From contig CP137875.1 of assembly GCA_034406715.1 (NCBI GenBank), positions 682,001 through 746,000 of the forward strand: 64,000 nt of DNA, given 5' to 3'. Under the pieces are notes generated by a model that did not search any database, had not been told where the DNA came from, and saw nothing but the letters and a program-made list of their open reading frames with translations. This document shows, piece by piece, positions 11,171 through 21,639 of this stretch. The stretch's first letter is position 1. Every line of letters starts with the position of its first letter. Both the position numbers and the translations under genes were made by a program. Source of the DNA: Rhodotorula mucilaginosa. Lineage: Eukaryota; Basidiomycota; Microbotryomycetes; Sporidiobolales; Sporidiobolaceae.

Positions 11171-12763
11171 ATGTCGCGCTTCTACTCTTCGTCTCTCGTT
11201 CCCCGGCACTGGCACGACCCGGATCTGGTCGAGCTGATGCAGCTGCCACTCTCAGAGGAGATGATCAGTACGTTCCTCCCTCGATCAGCGAAACGGAACA
11301 CGAACGAGAACTGATCCGCGGCCGCCTGCAGACTTCGTGAGCGCGCGGACAATGGACGCCATCAAGTGTCGCCCACCGCCGCAGTTGCCGCCCTCTCCGC
11401 CTGTCACTCCCGGCGAACGGTCAAGAAGCTCCTACTCGCCCGATAGCCTGCCGCCGCTCGACCACTTCATCCACTCGATCTTGAGCAAGTCGCGGTGTCA
11501 CGTTCCGACCTTCCTCTGCACGCTCGTCTACCTCGAACGCCTCAAAAAGCGGCTACCCTCTCACGCGCGAGGATGCCACACGACTCGCCACCGGGTCTTC
11601 CTTGCGGTTTTGATCGTTACCGCGAAATACCTGAACGGTGAGCCATCTCGAGAATCTCGACCACAACCCTTCCCTCCGCAGTCGGCTGACTTGTGACGTT
11701 GCCAGACTCTTCACCACAGAACAAGCACTGGCAGCGATACGCTGGCTTTTTCCAACTCGCCGAAATCACCCTGATGGAGCGACAACTCTTGACAATCCTC
11801 AAGTTCGACCTCAATTTCACGGAAGAGGAATTGATCGCCTCCCTCGGCACGCTCCTTCGTCCGGAGCAGCATGTCGAGACTGCGGCGCCTGTCGAAGTCG
11901 AGGAACCGGCGCTCGCAGGACCGTCATCACTGCCTCGAACTGGGAAGATGGCGTACGCGGTCGACGCCGACCTTCTCGAGCGCGGATCGTCCGCGAAGCG
12001 CAAGCGTCAGCAGGCACGACCGCTCGACTCTCCAGTCTCGGAGGAGGAGGAGGAGGAGGGACCTGTTCCGTCGAGGCGGCTCAGCCAGCCGGTCGACCGG
12101 ACGAAGCGGCTGACGCCAGAGTACGCTCGCGAGGCGCCAGTTATCGTCGCTCCTCCTCGACGACCCCCACCAGCCCTCGGCTCTTTGCCTGCGCCTGTGG
12201 AGGAAGAAGCGCCGGCCGAGGAGGCCCCAGTCGACTTGCCGACTGCGCCGCCGGCCGCTTTCCGCCGACCGCCTCTGCGCTCCTTCCTCCTCCGCTCATC
12301 CAGCGTCTCGCACCCGACCCAGCCTCCGCGAGTTCAGTCGTGGGCTTCGCAAACGTCGACGAGCTCGCCTTCGACGACCTACCGGAGCTCGATCATGTCT
12401 TCGTGCTCGTCTTCCTCGACCATCTCGTCTGCCTCGTCCGGTCCGCAAACCCCTCCGACTCCGTTGGAAGACGAGCCCGTCGCCAAGCTCCCGCTCTCGT
12501 TGGCGAACCTCGCGCTCGCAGGCGAGGCTCACTCTCATCCGGACAAGGTCCACCTCGCTCGCGACTCGATCTCGTCTGCGGCCACACCTTCCCTGATTCA
12601 TGCTCTCGCGAATCAGCCCGATCTGTGGCCGCTCATGGTCTCTTCGGCGGTCTCGACGAAAGAGGCTCGCGGACTGTCGACGACGGCGCAGAAACAACGT
12701 GCTCGGCTCATGGAATCGTCCGATCCCGACCGTCGCCGAGGATCCTCCCTCATCTCGGTGTAA
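11171..12763 (+). CDS. Pho85-type cyclin (Pcl1/2-like)
   Basis: Cyclin subunit expected to bind a Pho85/Cdk5-class kinase and act in G1 and polarity control. Three exons (11171-11267, 11332-11637, 11706-12763) give 486 residues. The cyclin box covers about residues 60-205: LDHFIHSILSKSRCHVPTF, LVYLERLKKRLP, AKYLNDSSPQNKHW, AGFFQLAEITLMERQLL and ILKFDLNF, the last blocks being typical of the PCL subfamily. The C-terminal 280 residues are Ser/Pro/Glu-rich and probably disordered. The start follows the first ATG after a pyrimidine-rich leader, and the exon-1 peptide HWHDPDLVELMQLPLSEEMI resembles the N-terminal helix of PCL cyclins. Confidence 0.88.
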
Positions 12764-13435
12764 GCTCGACCCATCGCGTCCAGCTGCCGCTGCCCATCGC
12801 ACTTCCCGCTGTATCCATTCCCTAATCTTGTAACGGTCCGCCAAGTCCTTTGTCCAATGTGCACACTCTGTATCCGTGCAGACCGTCCCAAACATCTTTC
12901 TTTCGCATTTCACCTCTGTAGCTTTACCCGCATGCCTTGCACTCTTTAGTGCGTACACTCTTTTGCATCTACAATCATTGTCACGCCAGACGGATCCGAG
13001 AGGCGTCGTGAGGAGATTCAGAGCTTTTGTGTTTGGAACGGTTCGAGCTGCATGCAGGCACACCGAGTGGCGGCGAGACATGATCAGCGCATGCAGCAGC
13101 CCAGTACCTCCACGATTTACTCAGGAGTAAGCTGCGCGTCCGAACCGCCCAGTCCGTGCCATGTTTGAAGGGCATATATCGAGCTAAGTTGCGGCCGCTG
13201 CTCCGTCATTTCACGCGCTCCGTCGGTTCTCTTCCTTTTCCCCTCTACCTCTTTTCCCTTCTGAACAGTGAGTATAGAAGGCATTTAGGCGCTACTTCAA
13301 AGGAGAACCATGCCGCTGACGCGGTCCTTGTTGGGCACGCTCCCTTTCTTTGCGTCATCTCCTCTCCCGCCACTTGTCCTGCGCGCACACCTCCAGCTCA
13401 CACGCGCAGCCGTCACATCGAGCACGAACAGCAGC
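12764..13435. other. Intergenic region between cyclin and Con-6 genes
   Basis: This holds the 3' region of the cyclin gene and the promoter of the Con-6 gene. An ATG at 13310 is in frame with the Con-6 start and would add 42 residues; see the Con-6 entry. No other gene is seen. Confidence 0.5.
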
Positions 13436-14269
13436 ATGGCCCCGCACACGCTCAGTGTCGAAGGCAACAAGGTCATCGAGAAGTCCGCCATGGGCGAAGT
13501 GGTCAAGACTTCGGTGAGCTGCCGGGTCTCCTCGAGCAGACCTCGGCCGGCCTCGGTTGGCCTCGATTGGCCTCGGTCGGACTGGGTGTGCCAAGCAAGG
13601 AGATTCTGACAGCTACAATCGACCGCTCCCAGGACTACGAGCACGTGATCCGCGGCTACAAGGCAACTTTGGGCCGCGACGACGTCAGCGAAGAAGCCAA
13701 AACGGTCCGTCGGATTTCCACCTGGCAGAGTCCGCCGGACCGAGCGCAAAGGGTCATACACGAGTCTGACTATACGGCTTGGATCCACACAGGAAGCCCG
13801 TCAGCTCCTCCACGACTTGCAGAAGGCGCACAAGCCGTTCGAGAAATCCGGAGAAGCCGAGGAGTCGAAGTCGGCCGAGGGCCACCACCACCAGCGTCGC
13901 AAGTCGGTCAGCAAGCACGTACATGACGAGGGAAATGGTTCGCACGAGCACAAGCCCGGCGAACCTCGTCCGCACAGGTACGAGGAATCCGGAGACGAGG
14001 TCCCTCTTCCGCACGAGGGCGAGACGCACGAAGAGGAGGTTCACAGGCACCGGTGAGGGTTCGATCTCTTCCTACAATCGGGTCTAGTCTGCCTTCCCGA
14101 ACACCCGACTTCAATGTCGAGCACGAAGAGCTGACCTTGAGGCGGACTGTGCTGGTGCAGCGTCGCCGGATACTACAAGGGCATCTTGCACAAGGCCGGT
14201 GCGACCGATGATGCCAAGGCGCACGCGCGCGAAATCCTCGACAAGATGGGCGTCGAATACGAAGAGTAA
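13436..14269 (+). CDS. Con-6 family (conidiation protein 6-like), two repeats
   Basis: Four exons (13436-13513, 13633-13704, 13793-14052, 14161-14269) give 172 residues. Two Con-6 motifs are visible: one at about residues 27-58 (VIRGYKATLGRDDVSEEAK) and one at the C-terminus (VAGYYKGILHKAGATDDAK, then AREILDKMG). The middle is hydrophilic and His-rich. Con-6 proteins are small, stress- or sporulation-induced proteins of unclear biochemistry. An upstream in-frame ATG at 13310 would add a basic, Leu/Ser-rich leader resembling a mitochondrial presequence. I prefer 13436 because the protein is then compact and typical of the family. It converges on B1, 316 nt away. Confidence 0.82.
13541..13580 (+). 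repeat. Four 10-bp tandem repeats inside Con-6 intron 1
   Basis: Four successive decamers follow the pattern CCTCGRYYGG (the second is CCTCGGTTGG), starting 28 nt after the donor at 13514. They help explain why this intron (13514-13632, 119 nt) is longer than most here. Confidence 0.85.
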
Positions 14270-14585
14270 GAGGGTGCGGGCGGGCTCTGGTTCCGGGGAA
14301 CGGCACGAGTACGCGGTGGAACGAATTGCGAGGGAGTTTGAGCTTGTGCTTGGTCTGGTGCGGGATGTTGTGAATAGCTAGTCTCTCCGGTTCATGTGTG
14401 TAATTGCATCTGCTTCTTCCTGTTCGTTATCACCTTAGGCGGGCACGAGGGCAGTACGCGAGGAGAGGACTCTATGCTTTCCTTTCGAAGCGTGATGACC
14501 TTCTCACTCACGAGTGTTGTGACGCAGTATCGAGTATCGAGCGTTGCACACCCGCTATGGCGCCTCCTACAGCAAAAGTGCCCTC

Positions 14586-16025
14586 CTAGCTGCCGTCCCC
14601 GGAGAGCATCGCGGCTAGAAGCGGCCGCTGACGCCGGATCGCTTCGATCGCGCCCTCCTTGCCGTATTGCCGCTGGAGGATCGTGTAGTCGTTCGTCGCA
14701 AGCGCGTGCTCGACGAAATGACGCTCGACCATATCCTCGAATTGTCGCTCCCAATCGACAGCTCTGAGAGTGTGGCCGGCGATCTTGATTCCGTTCGAAC
14801 GAGCGCCCTCGACGAGTCGCCGGAAGTTCTCTTCGACAGACTGGCCATGGAAGGGGTCGAACTCGGACTTGATTTCGGCAAGAGTCATGTCATCGGTTCC
14901 CTTGATTGCGTCGCAGAGATACTCCTCAAGATCCTCATAGCCCGTTTCGCAGAGGTCGGTGTCTGAGCCGAGGTTTATCGACTGAAGGTGCCTGATACGA
15001 TCCGGACCGCAGATCAGGTCGAGGAGGGTGTCCAGATCATCGGTCAGGTCGCCAGTAGTGTCGTAGTGTAGATCGAGGTGGCGCAACTTGTCGGTGCGAA
15101 GGAAAGGGACGAGATCATGGAGTTTGAAGTTATGGACCAAGCGAAGGTGCTGCAAGCGAGGGAATCGTCCTAGCTGCTGCGCCAGCTCGCCCGGCTCGGC
15201 ATCGTGAGTAGTAAAGTCTAAGGTGATACGGGTCAGGCTGAGCGGCGCGATGCTGAGCCAGCGCGACACCGTGGACTCCTCGTCTGCGAGCGCGAGGTTC
15301 GTAAGAGCGGGCAAGTCGTCGGCGAAGGCAGCGGCACCGTCCGTCGGGGGCGCCACATATTGGATGGTGAGAGTGTGTAGACCCCGGGGCATCGCTGGCG
15401 CTTGCGAACGCTCTCCGGGGTCGGCACGGACGCCTTCATTGCGCCACGGGAAGGCTGTGCCGAGGAGGGTGAGCTCGCCCAAGTCGGGGAAGCGAGCGAG
15501 CGCCTCCCACCAACAAAGCGCGGAGAACCTGCGCCAATTGCCTGCAGGAAGCTCGATGGCTACGTGCTGAAGAGGCGGATGGATGGCGATGCGCTGAAGA
15601 GGCGGATGGACAGGACCAGGTGGTCGGGCGAGGATCTGCGCGACCTCTTTCGGCGAGGCGTCGGTGATGCGGAGGGTCTTGAGCGACGGAAAGAGGTCAA
15701 AGACACGGATCGTAGCCGAGTGGGCGCAAGCTTCCGCGGTGCTGTCACGTTGGTTGATGACGGGTCTCCACGTGCCGTCTTTGACGAGCTCTTGCAGGTC
15801 AGGTCGCGTTTCTAGGAGGTCGACAAGCTTGATGTAGCTGGCCCACGCGCCCCCGTATTTGATGCGGGCGTAGTATAGCTTTCTCGTGATCCGAGCGAAC
15901 CGTCGGCACGTCTCGAGTAAGACGGCAGCCGGCACTGAATCGGCGAGAGCTTGTTCGACGACGATTTCGAGGAGCTCCTCCGGAAGTCGAAAGAGCGGCG
16001 CCGTATCGCCTTCCATCGACGCCAT
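14586..16025 (-). CDS. F-box/LRR-like protein B1
   Basis: Uninterrupted 479-residue ORF. The start MASMEGD is chosen because B2 (MDPGSED) and B3 (MASEEGD) begin at the same place; the open frame upstream to 16289 is not conserved. The N-terminal F-box-like part is FRLPEELLEIVVEQAL with LLETCRRFARI, followed by irregular LRRs (SLTRITLDF, RLQHLRLVHNF, KLRHLDLHY). The last 80 residues carry the family block, with NDYTILQRQYGKEGA and AIRRQRPLLA, shared with the A proteins. The gene is 3' of A2 on the same strand, 470 nt from its stop. No intron is needed. Function unknown. Confidence 0.8.
   Translation of the reverse strand: MASMEGDTAPLFRLPEELLEIVVEQALADSVPAAVLLETCRRFARITRKLYYARIKYGGAWASYIKLVDLLETRPDLQELVKDGTWRPVINQRDSTAEACAHSATIRVFDLFPSLKTLRITDASPKEVAQILARPPGPVHPPLQRIAIHPPLQHVAIELPAGNWRRFSALCWWEALARFPDLGELTLLGTAFPWRNEGVRADPGERSQAPAMPRGLHTLTIQYVAPPTDGAAAFADDLPALTNLALADEESTVSRWLSIAPLSLTRITLDFTTHDAEPGELAQQLGRFPRLQHLRLVHNFKLHDLVPFLRTDKLRHLDLHYDTTGDLTDDLDTLLDLICGPDRIRHLQSINLGSDTDLCETGYEDLEEYLCDAIKGTDDMTLAEIKSEFDPFHGQSVEENFRRLVEGARSNGIKIAGHTLRAVDWERQFEDMVERHFVEHALATNDYTILQRQYGKEGAIEAIRRQRPLLAAMLSGDGS
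15561..15614 (-). repeat. In-frame 27-bp tandem duplication in B1
   Basis: Two adjacent 27-bp units encode PPLQRIAIH and PPLQHVAIE. B2 and B3 have a single unit at this point (PPLKHLSID, PPLQHVAIE), so the duplication is specific to B1. Confidence 0.8.
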
Positions 16026-16495
16026 GCTGCAGGCTGGATCGAGTCGGGCGACGACGTGAACGTCGCGAGGTGGTGAGACGGGAGTCGAGGTCGTCCCTGG
16101 AGGAGGAGAGTAGCCGGGTGAGCATATCAAAGGCACAGTGCGTGGGCTTGGATTTCCTGAGCCTGCAGCATCCAAGTCAAACGCACAAATCGGTAGCCTC
16201 ACGGCGGTCGAGCGAGTGAGCGAGCGAGAAGTCGATCTGAGAGTATATAAACGACGCGTCCGCGGCGACCGGGATGTTCCAACCAGCACGATCTCAGCCG
16301 GAGAGACTTGACTGCGACGCTCGGCTGTAAAACGAGGCCTGGAACGAGAGAGGAGACGAAGGAAAGGCGCAAACGATAAAAGATCCGGCGGAGAAATTCG
16401 TCACAGAAAAAAAACCATGTGTAGACAGAAAGCAAGCGTTACAGTAAGCACAAGCAACAGAACTCCCTGATCGATCACCCGCCGAGTCTCCGATA
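16026..16495 (-). promoter_or_regulatory. A2-B1 intergenic segment, conserved with the A4-B3 segment
   Basis: This 470-bp segment aligns along most of its length with 61992-62484. Shared features include a GCACAAA/GCACAGG block, a CGGTCGAGCGAG tetranucleotide tract, a GAAAGGCGCAAAC block and a TAGACAGAAAGCA block. It contains the A2 3' region and the B1 promoter. The match shows that A and B were duplicated together. Confidence 0.65.
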
Positions 16496-17895
16496 TCACG
16501 TCCTGCTCCTCCGAATCAAGCCCGCAAGTCTCGGCCGTTGACGCGAAATCGCCTCGCTTGCGCCGTCCTCGCCGAGGTACCGCTCGATCGTCGTGTAGTC
16601 GTTGCTCACAAGGGCGTCCTTGACGAGGTAGCGCTCGACGAACTCGTCCAAGCGGTCGCTCCAGTCGAGGCAATCGACCGCCGTTCCGTAAATCTTGATG
16701 CCGTTCTTGTGCGCCGCGGCCATCACCGCGCGGAGTCCGTCGGCTGTGCAGCCTGCTGGCCATTCTGGCTGCATTGAATCTTTGACCTGCGCGAGATCAT
16801 AGCGCGCATCCCGCCCCAGAGCCTCCCTCAGGTCCCATTCGGACCACTCAACGTCGAGTGACATGTAATCGAGCTCGAGCGCCTTGAGGTGCTTCATGCG
16901 TGCGGGACCGTCCACGAGGCTGCGCAGATCCTGATCGGCGAGTTCCGACCCAAACGAGAGGCAAATGTATTTGATGCGCGATGTCCGGATCGAGGGGAGC
17001 AAGGCTGTAGCGTCGACGAGGCGTAGGCACAGGCGTTCAAGGAGCGGAAACCGCGCTAGTGGTGTGGGCATTTCCCATGCGAGCCAGAGGTTGAGCTGTG
17101 TCAGGCTTCTTGGCGCGTGTCGGAGGAGAGTTTCGAGCTCAACGGAAGAATCACCCTCGAACCGAAGCCTCTTCAGGTTGGGAAACAACGCTGCAAGGGT
17201 TAGCCCTCCGGCTGGGCGCCACGGCGAGCCGTCAAGTGTCAACGACTGCAGGTTTCGGAGAGGGGCGACCGCTCGCGCGTCGTCGAAGACGATTCGGACG
17301 GGACCGAAATCGAACGATGTTGTTGAGAACGTCAGATCTTCGAGCATTGGCAAACGAGCCACCAGATGCCACCAAGTCTCTCTGTGTCGCTGCCGTCGTC
17401 GAGCTCCGGGTCAGACACGCAGCCTAAAGTAAGTTTGCGGATGGCTGGGCGGGTGGTCGCAGAGACGCGACTGAGGATGTTGAAGATGTCGGCAGGAGTC
17501 GCTTCGAGAACAGTCAGAGTATGAAGTGCAGGGAAGTACGAGTGCAGCAACACGTTGCCTGGATGGTCGGTACCGTAGTTGGTGTACGTCTCGTCATCGT
17601 GATCATCGATCTCAGTCGTTCGTTCAAGGTGCAAGTCCTGCACGAGCACTCTGAGGTCGGGCCGTTTTGCGCAGAGCTCTGACAGAAGGCGAGTCTCTGT
17701 TGGACTGTGGCCGATCCGAAGCTCCCGATAGATTCCCTGCCGGACGATCGGGGCGAGCCGGCGACAAGTCGACACGCAGACGACAGCTCTCGGGTCAGGG
17801 TTGCCGTCGAAGTCGCGCGCGACTTCTGAAAAGATTGTGCCGAGGAGCTCATCGGGGAGAGACAGCAGCGAGGCCTTGATTCTTCTGGTCGACAT
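16496..17895 (-). pseudogene. F-box/LRR-like A2, broken by one frameshift
   Basis: Homology to A4 is continuous from MSTRRIKASLLSLPDELL (17895) to the end RPRLAGLIRRSRT (16496), but it switches frame once near 17378. There a single base is missing relative to A4, just before the conserved TWWHL. The upstream frame ends soon after at a stop (17332). The rest is intact, including LRRs and the C-terminal block (NDYTTIERYLGEDGA, AISRQRPRLA). Total length 1,400 nt equals the A4 length minus about 10 nt. A sequencing error is possible. If the shift is real, the product is a 187-residue F-box-only fragment. Confidence 0.8.
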
Positions 17896-18423
17896 GATAA
17901 GCTTCGCACTTGGCCGTACGCAGGTTCGCGCAGGAGTCGAGATCCAAATGCGGTTGACTGTTGAGGGGGAGAACGTCAGGACTGGCTCCCTGCTCGCACG
18001 CTCGACCGACTCGACCTACCTGGCTAGATGGGCACTCGAGCAGAGATCCTCGCGGGCACTGGATGTCGGGCGAGAGGGCGGAGCGATGAGGCGGAATGTA
18101 TGGCTGATGTCGAGAGATCCGCGCACTCGGAGCGGGTCTTGCTGGGAGCACGCCTTGACGCAGATGGTCCTGCTAGGCGTGCGGATGCTGCAGCCCTTCG
18201 CAGGCCAGCTCTTGAGCGTAAGCTCAGACGACGTCGACCGAAGCGAAACCAGGTTCAAGCGATGACGGCGCGGAGGTCGGCGTTGTGGTGCAGACGAATA
18301 CTAGAAGCCGCCCCTGGATCTTGGTGGTCAACCGATAAAGACGCAATCGGTCTATGCGAGCATCAGCTAAAGAGTAAAGCACCGAGATAAAAAAGAGCCC
18401 CGACCAACGTCGCAAAAAGAATT
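17896..18423 (-). promoter_or_regulatory. Conserved tRNA-to-A2 spacer with 5'-UTR intron
   Basis: Homologous to the spacers of A1 and A3. The leader intron is 17958-18019 (GTAGGT...CAACAG, 62 nt), in the same position as in A1 and A3. The part near the tRNA is more diverged than in the A1/A3 pair. Confidence 0.6.
18414..18418 (-). terminator. Pol III T-run behind tRNA-Leu copy 2
   Basis: Five Ts on the transcribed strand, 6 nt after the tRNA 3' end. Confidence 0.7.
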
Positions 18424-18515
18424 TGATGTCTGTGAGATTCGAACTCACGCCCTTTCGGACTAGCGGGTTACAGAGAACCTTAAGCTAGCGCCTTAGACCG
18501 CTCGGCCAAAACACC
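18424..18515 (-). tRNA. tRNA-Leu (AAG), copy 2, with a 12-nt intron
   Basis: Base-for-base identical to copies 1 and 3, including the 12-nt intron, although the flanking spacers have diverged. It has the same class-II cloverleaf and anticodon AAG. Its 3' side faces the A2 gene, 528 nt away. Confidence 0.93.
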
Positions 18516-18926
18516 AATTGATGGTAAGCATCCCTGCAATTGTCAATATATAAACGCAAGCTAACTCCCATCCATCCCGCCCTGATCATGACCTGCCTGC
18601 TTTTCCCGATAGACCATGTAGCAACGGCTTACGAATGCCCAAGAGCTCGCCGCAACAGCCGGCAGAAGCCCAGAAGCTCACCGCGCGGGCTGTGACCTCT
18701 AATAAATTGAATTGCCCGCTGATGCTTTCTCCGTAACTAGTCAGCGACCGACTCTCAGAAGAGCCTCCTCAGGAGGAAGGGGGGTATAGGCACATCGACT
18801 TTTACAGACCCATCCTATGACGGGAACAGCTAGGACAGCGAGAGGCGGAAAGAATCAAAGGGGAGGCAGAGAGGGGTAAACAGTATAAGGGGCAGACGAC
18901 GAGAGTCTGCTTTTCGCCGGCGTAGC
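18516..18926. other. Intergenic region, nothing assigned
   Basis: Contains the upstream flank of tRNA copy 2 and the 3' region of the delta-COP gene. No conserved ORF, RNA gene or repeat was recognised. Confidence 0.5.
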
Positions 18927-21182
18927 CTAGACGACCTCGAACCGGTCGACGGCGAGGAGCGAGTCGAGCGAAAAGTCGACTTCCGAGCTCTCGGTTGCCG
19001 GGTTGTTGACGCCGATGACCTGCCGCAGAGAGAGAAGAGACAAGACGTGATCAGTGAGGTGTCACACGAACGAGTGAATCGTGCAGCCGAAGTGCGCGCT
19101 CACCTCGACTCCGCACATGCCCCGCTGCGAGACAAAGTCGACCGCAACCGGGAACAGCGCGTCGGCGTCGTCCCCCTCGCACTCAAACTCGAGACTACCC
19201 GAGGTCGTCCCGGCCGCCTCGCTGACCTCGTCGATGGTCCACTCGAGCCGGTTCGTATGCGGGTTGAGGGCGTACGTGCCGTGCGCGGGCGGTTCAGAGA
19301 TCGAAGGTTCGGCACCGGGAGGCAAGGGGATCGAGATGACGACGTTGTGCAGCGAGAGGGCGGGGTTCTCGAGTTCGTACTCGAGGTTGACCGTGATCGA
19401 GCCGGCGTCGGCGGATGGCCAGCAGTTGACTAGCAGCGCAACGAGTCAGACCTCGAAAGAGAATTGTCAAGAGCTGGATGAGTGGATGGAGCACTCACTG
19501 GAGATGGGAACGATGCTCTCGTCGGTGCCCGTCATCCGCCACTTCAGCACACCGAGCCCCTGCCCGACCGGGAAGCCCTTCTTGCCCTCCTTGAGCCGGA
19601 TCTCGCCCCGCTGCGCCCACGCCGTCTTGTCCACGTTCGGGTGCGTCTTGAACTGGACGTCGTTTGATTTCGGGTACGCGCCCGACGCGGGCGCAGGCAA
19701 TCGGACCACGACGGCAGAGTAGTCGGCGTTATTGATCCGCAGGTCGAGGTCACCTTTGAGCGACAGAGAGTTGACACCGCCGTCGCGGTTGAGCGCGAGC
19801 GACAACGCTTCTCGCACAATGATGTGGACGCTATATTGGAGGAGGAAATGAGTCCTCCTGCCACGAACGGAGAGTCATCGCGGCAAAAACATCGAAGAAC
19901 TCACTCTCCCTGCTCGACCGCACCGAACGGATTGACATCTTTTGATGCCGGAGCTACCGGCGTCGGAGGAGCCTGGTACTGCTGAGCCGGTGCCGATTCC
20001 TCGTACTGCGCCTGCTGCTGATGTTGCAGCATGGCCAGATCTGCGTCGTCGACCTGGAGACCTCCCAACGCCGCCGCGAGGTCGTCGTCCTTCTTGCGAC
20101 CCTTGCCGGCGCCGAGCTGCATTCCTTTCGTCTTGAACGGCTTGGCCGACAGTCCTGCGCCGGCGGCACCGGTGCTCGGCGCGTCGTACGGGGAGCCGGC
20201 CGAGTACGACGAGGGGCCGCCGGTTGGCGGGTTGTAGGAAGACGGGACCGGGGCGTAGGAGGAGGGTGCAGACGGGTTGGCATACGGGTTCTGACCGCGC
20301 CGGGTCATCTCGCGCCGCTGCATCTCGAGCTGGCGCGCGCGGCGCTTGAGCTCCTCCTTGGCCTCGTGCTCCTTGTTCTGCGCGTACCTGTGTCAGCGGC
20401 TGGGTCTGGAAACGAGCGACAGAGTAGGACGTACGCGAGCGATGATCTCTTGGATCTTTTCCTCGTGCGACTCCATTTCGAGAATGTTGCGGACCTGCTG
20501 GAGGTTGACGTTCTCCCTCCAGCCGAGGCTGATGACCTCGTCCCACGCGCTGAGGATCTCAAAGTTGACGCGGATGACATCGACCTCGCTGATGCTGCCT
20601 CCGCGACCTCCGCTGCCGAGTTCGGTTGCGATGCGGGTGACGAGCGAGAGGGTCGAGAGGTCGAGGAGGATGTTGGACTGAGTGTTGGTGATCAAGACGA
20701 CGTACAAGTCGTCGAGCGGAGTGTAGACAAAGCGGACTCCGGACGCTTCGACGACCGTGTGTTCGGACTGGGGCGAGACGAGGCGCGGGAACGACGACAG
20801 CAGCGACTCGAGACGTGGTCGCGGGAGGCCGACAAACTGACGCGACAGTAACGCTGCAGCATTCCACGCGTCAGTAAGGGCAGGGCTGACCGGTTCGGGT
20901 GCGAGTGGAGCGAGAGAGAGGAGAGAGTTACTCACGCTTGCCGCTCTTGGTTACGATGCTCGCAGCGAGGACGACCTAGCGATCCCGACACGCAGATGTA
21001 CATGCAGACCGCACAGCAAGCAAGCAAGCGTGCGAGGCGGCGACGAGGGCGACAAGTCGGGGTAACGTGGAGTCGGCAGGTGGGACCGTCGCGCAACGGG
21101 AGAAGGGCAGAGGGGAGGCAAGAGGCGTGCATAGAGGTCAGTACTCTCGTTCCTGTCATCTCCTTACGCGTGGACTGACCAT
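18927..21182 (-). CDS. RET2: Coatomer subunit delta (delta-COP)
   Basis: Part of the COPI coat for Golgi-to-ER retrieval. The N-terminal longin-like domain is VVLAASIVTKSGKALLSRQFVG and on through VYTPLDDLYVVLITN. The linker has NKEHEAKEELKRRARQLEMQ and MQRREMTRRGQNPYAN. The C-terminal mu-homology domain includes DGGVNSLSLKGDLDLRI and ends FEVV. The first coding exon appears to be the ATG alone (21182-21180), followed by a 204-nt intron (GTCAGT...GCTAG) to the exon at 20975-20936. The next introns are 20854-20935 and one near 20390-20440, with further ones near 19830-19905, 19430-19500 and 19020-19105. The start is inferred from the family N-terminus MVVLAAS. It heads a same-strand run with the next two genes. 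Confidence 0.9.
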
Positions 21183-21639
21183 CTTGGGGCTTTGCGCGCT
21201 GATTAGAGACTCGCCAACTTCGACGCGACGACTTCAGGGTCACCGGCCGGCGGCGGTGAAACTAGATCACCTCCCCTTTTGTTCGCGAGCTAATTGTAAG
21301 CCCACACAGCCACTCACTCGATATGAAAGCCTCCGAATCCGACCGCGCCGCTCGCAGAAATTTGCGAAAAAAAGTGTCTGCGAATTTCGTCAAAACGGAG
21401 GCGTGCAATGCTGCTACAACGGACAACAAGGCTGGACAAGATTGAGAACCGCCAGAACATGGATTGGGTATAGACAGAGGGGATAGAGGGGCCGGGAATG
21501 GGAGTAGCGAGCGGCCGGAGGACCGACTCGAGTCGGAACAGAAAGCGTGGTCGGAAAGGCGTCACTATTCCTGCTAGTCGCGGCGCTCGAACGACGACAA
21601 GGACCGCGAATGGTCACAGGAGACGCGCGAGTATAGGCC
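21183..21639. other. Intergenic region between delta-COP and the Unc13-like gene
   Basis: Promoter of delta-COP and 3' region of the Unc13-like gene. No additional gene supported. Confidence 0.45.

Noticed and set aside
16026-16289. N-terminal extension of B1 by 88 codons
   Set aside because: The frame is open, but the sequence is not shared with B2 or B3, and the conserved start is at 16025.
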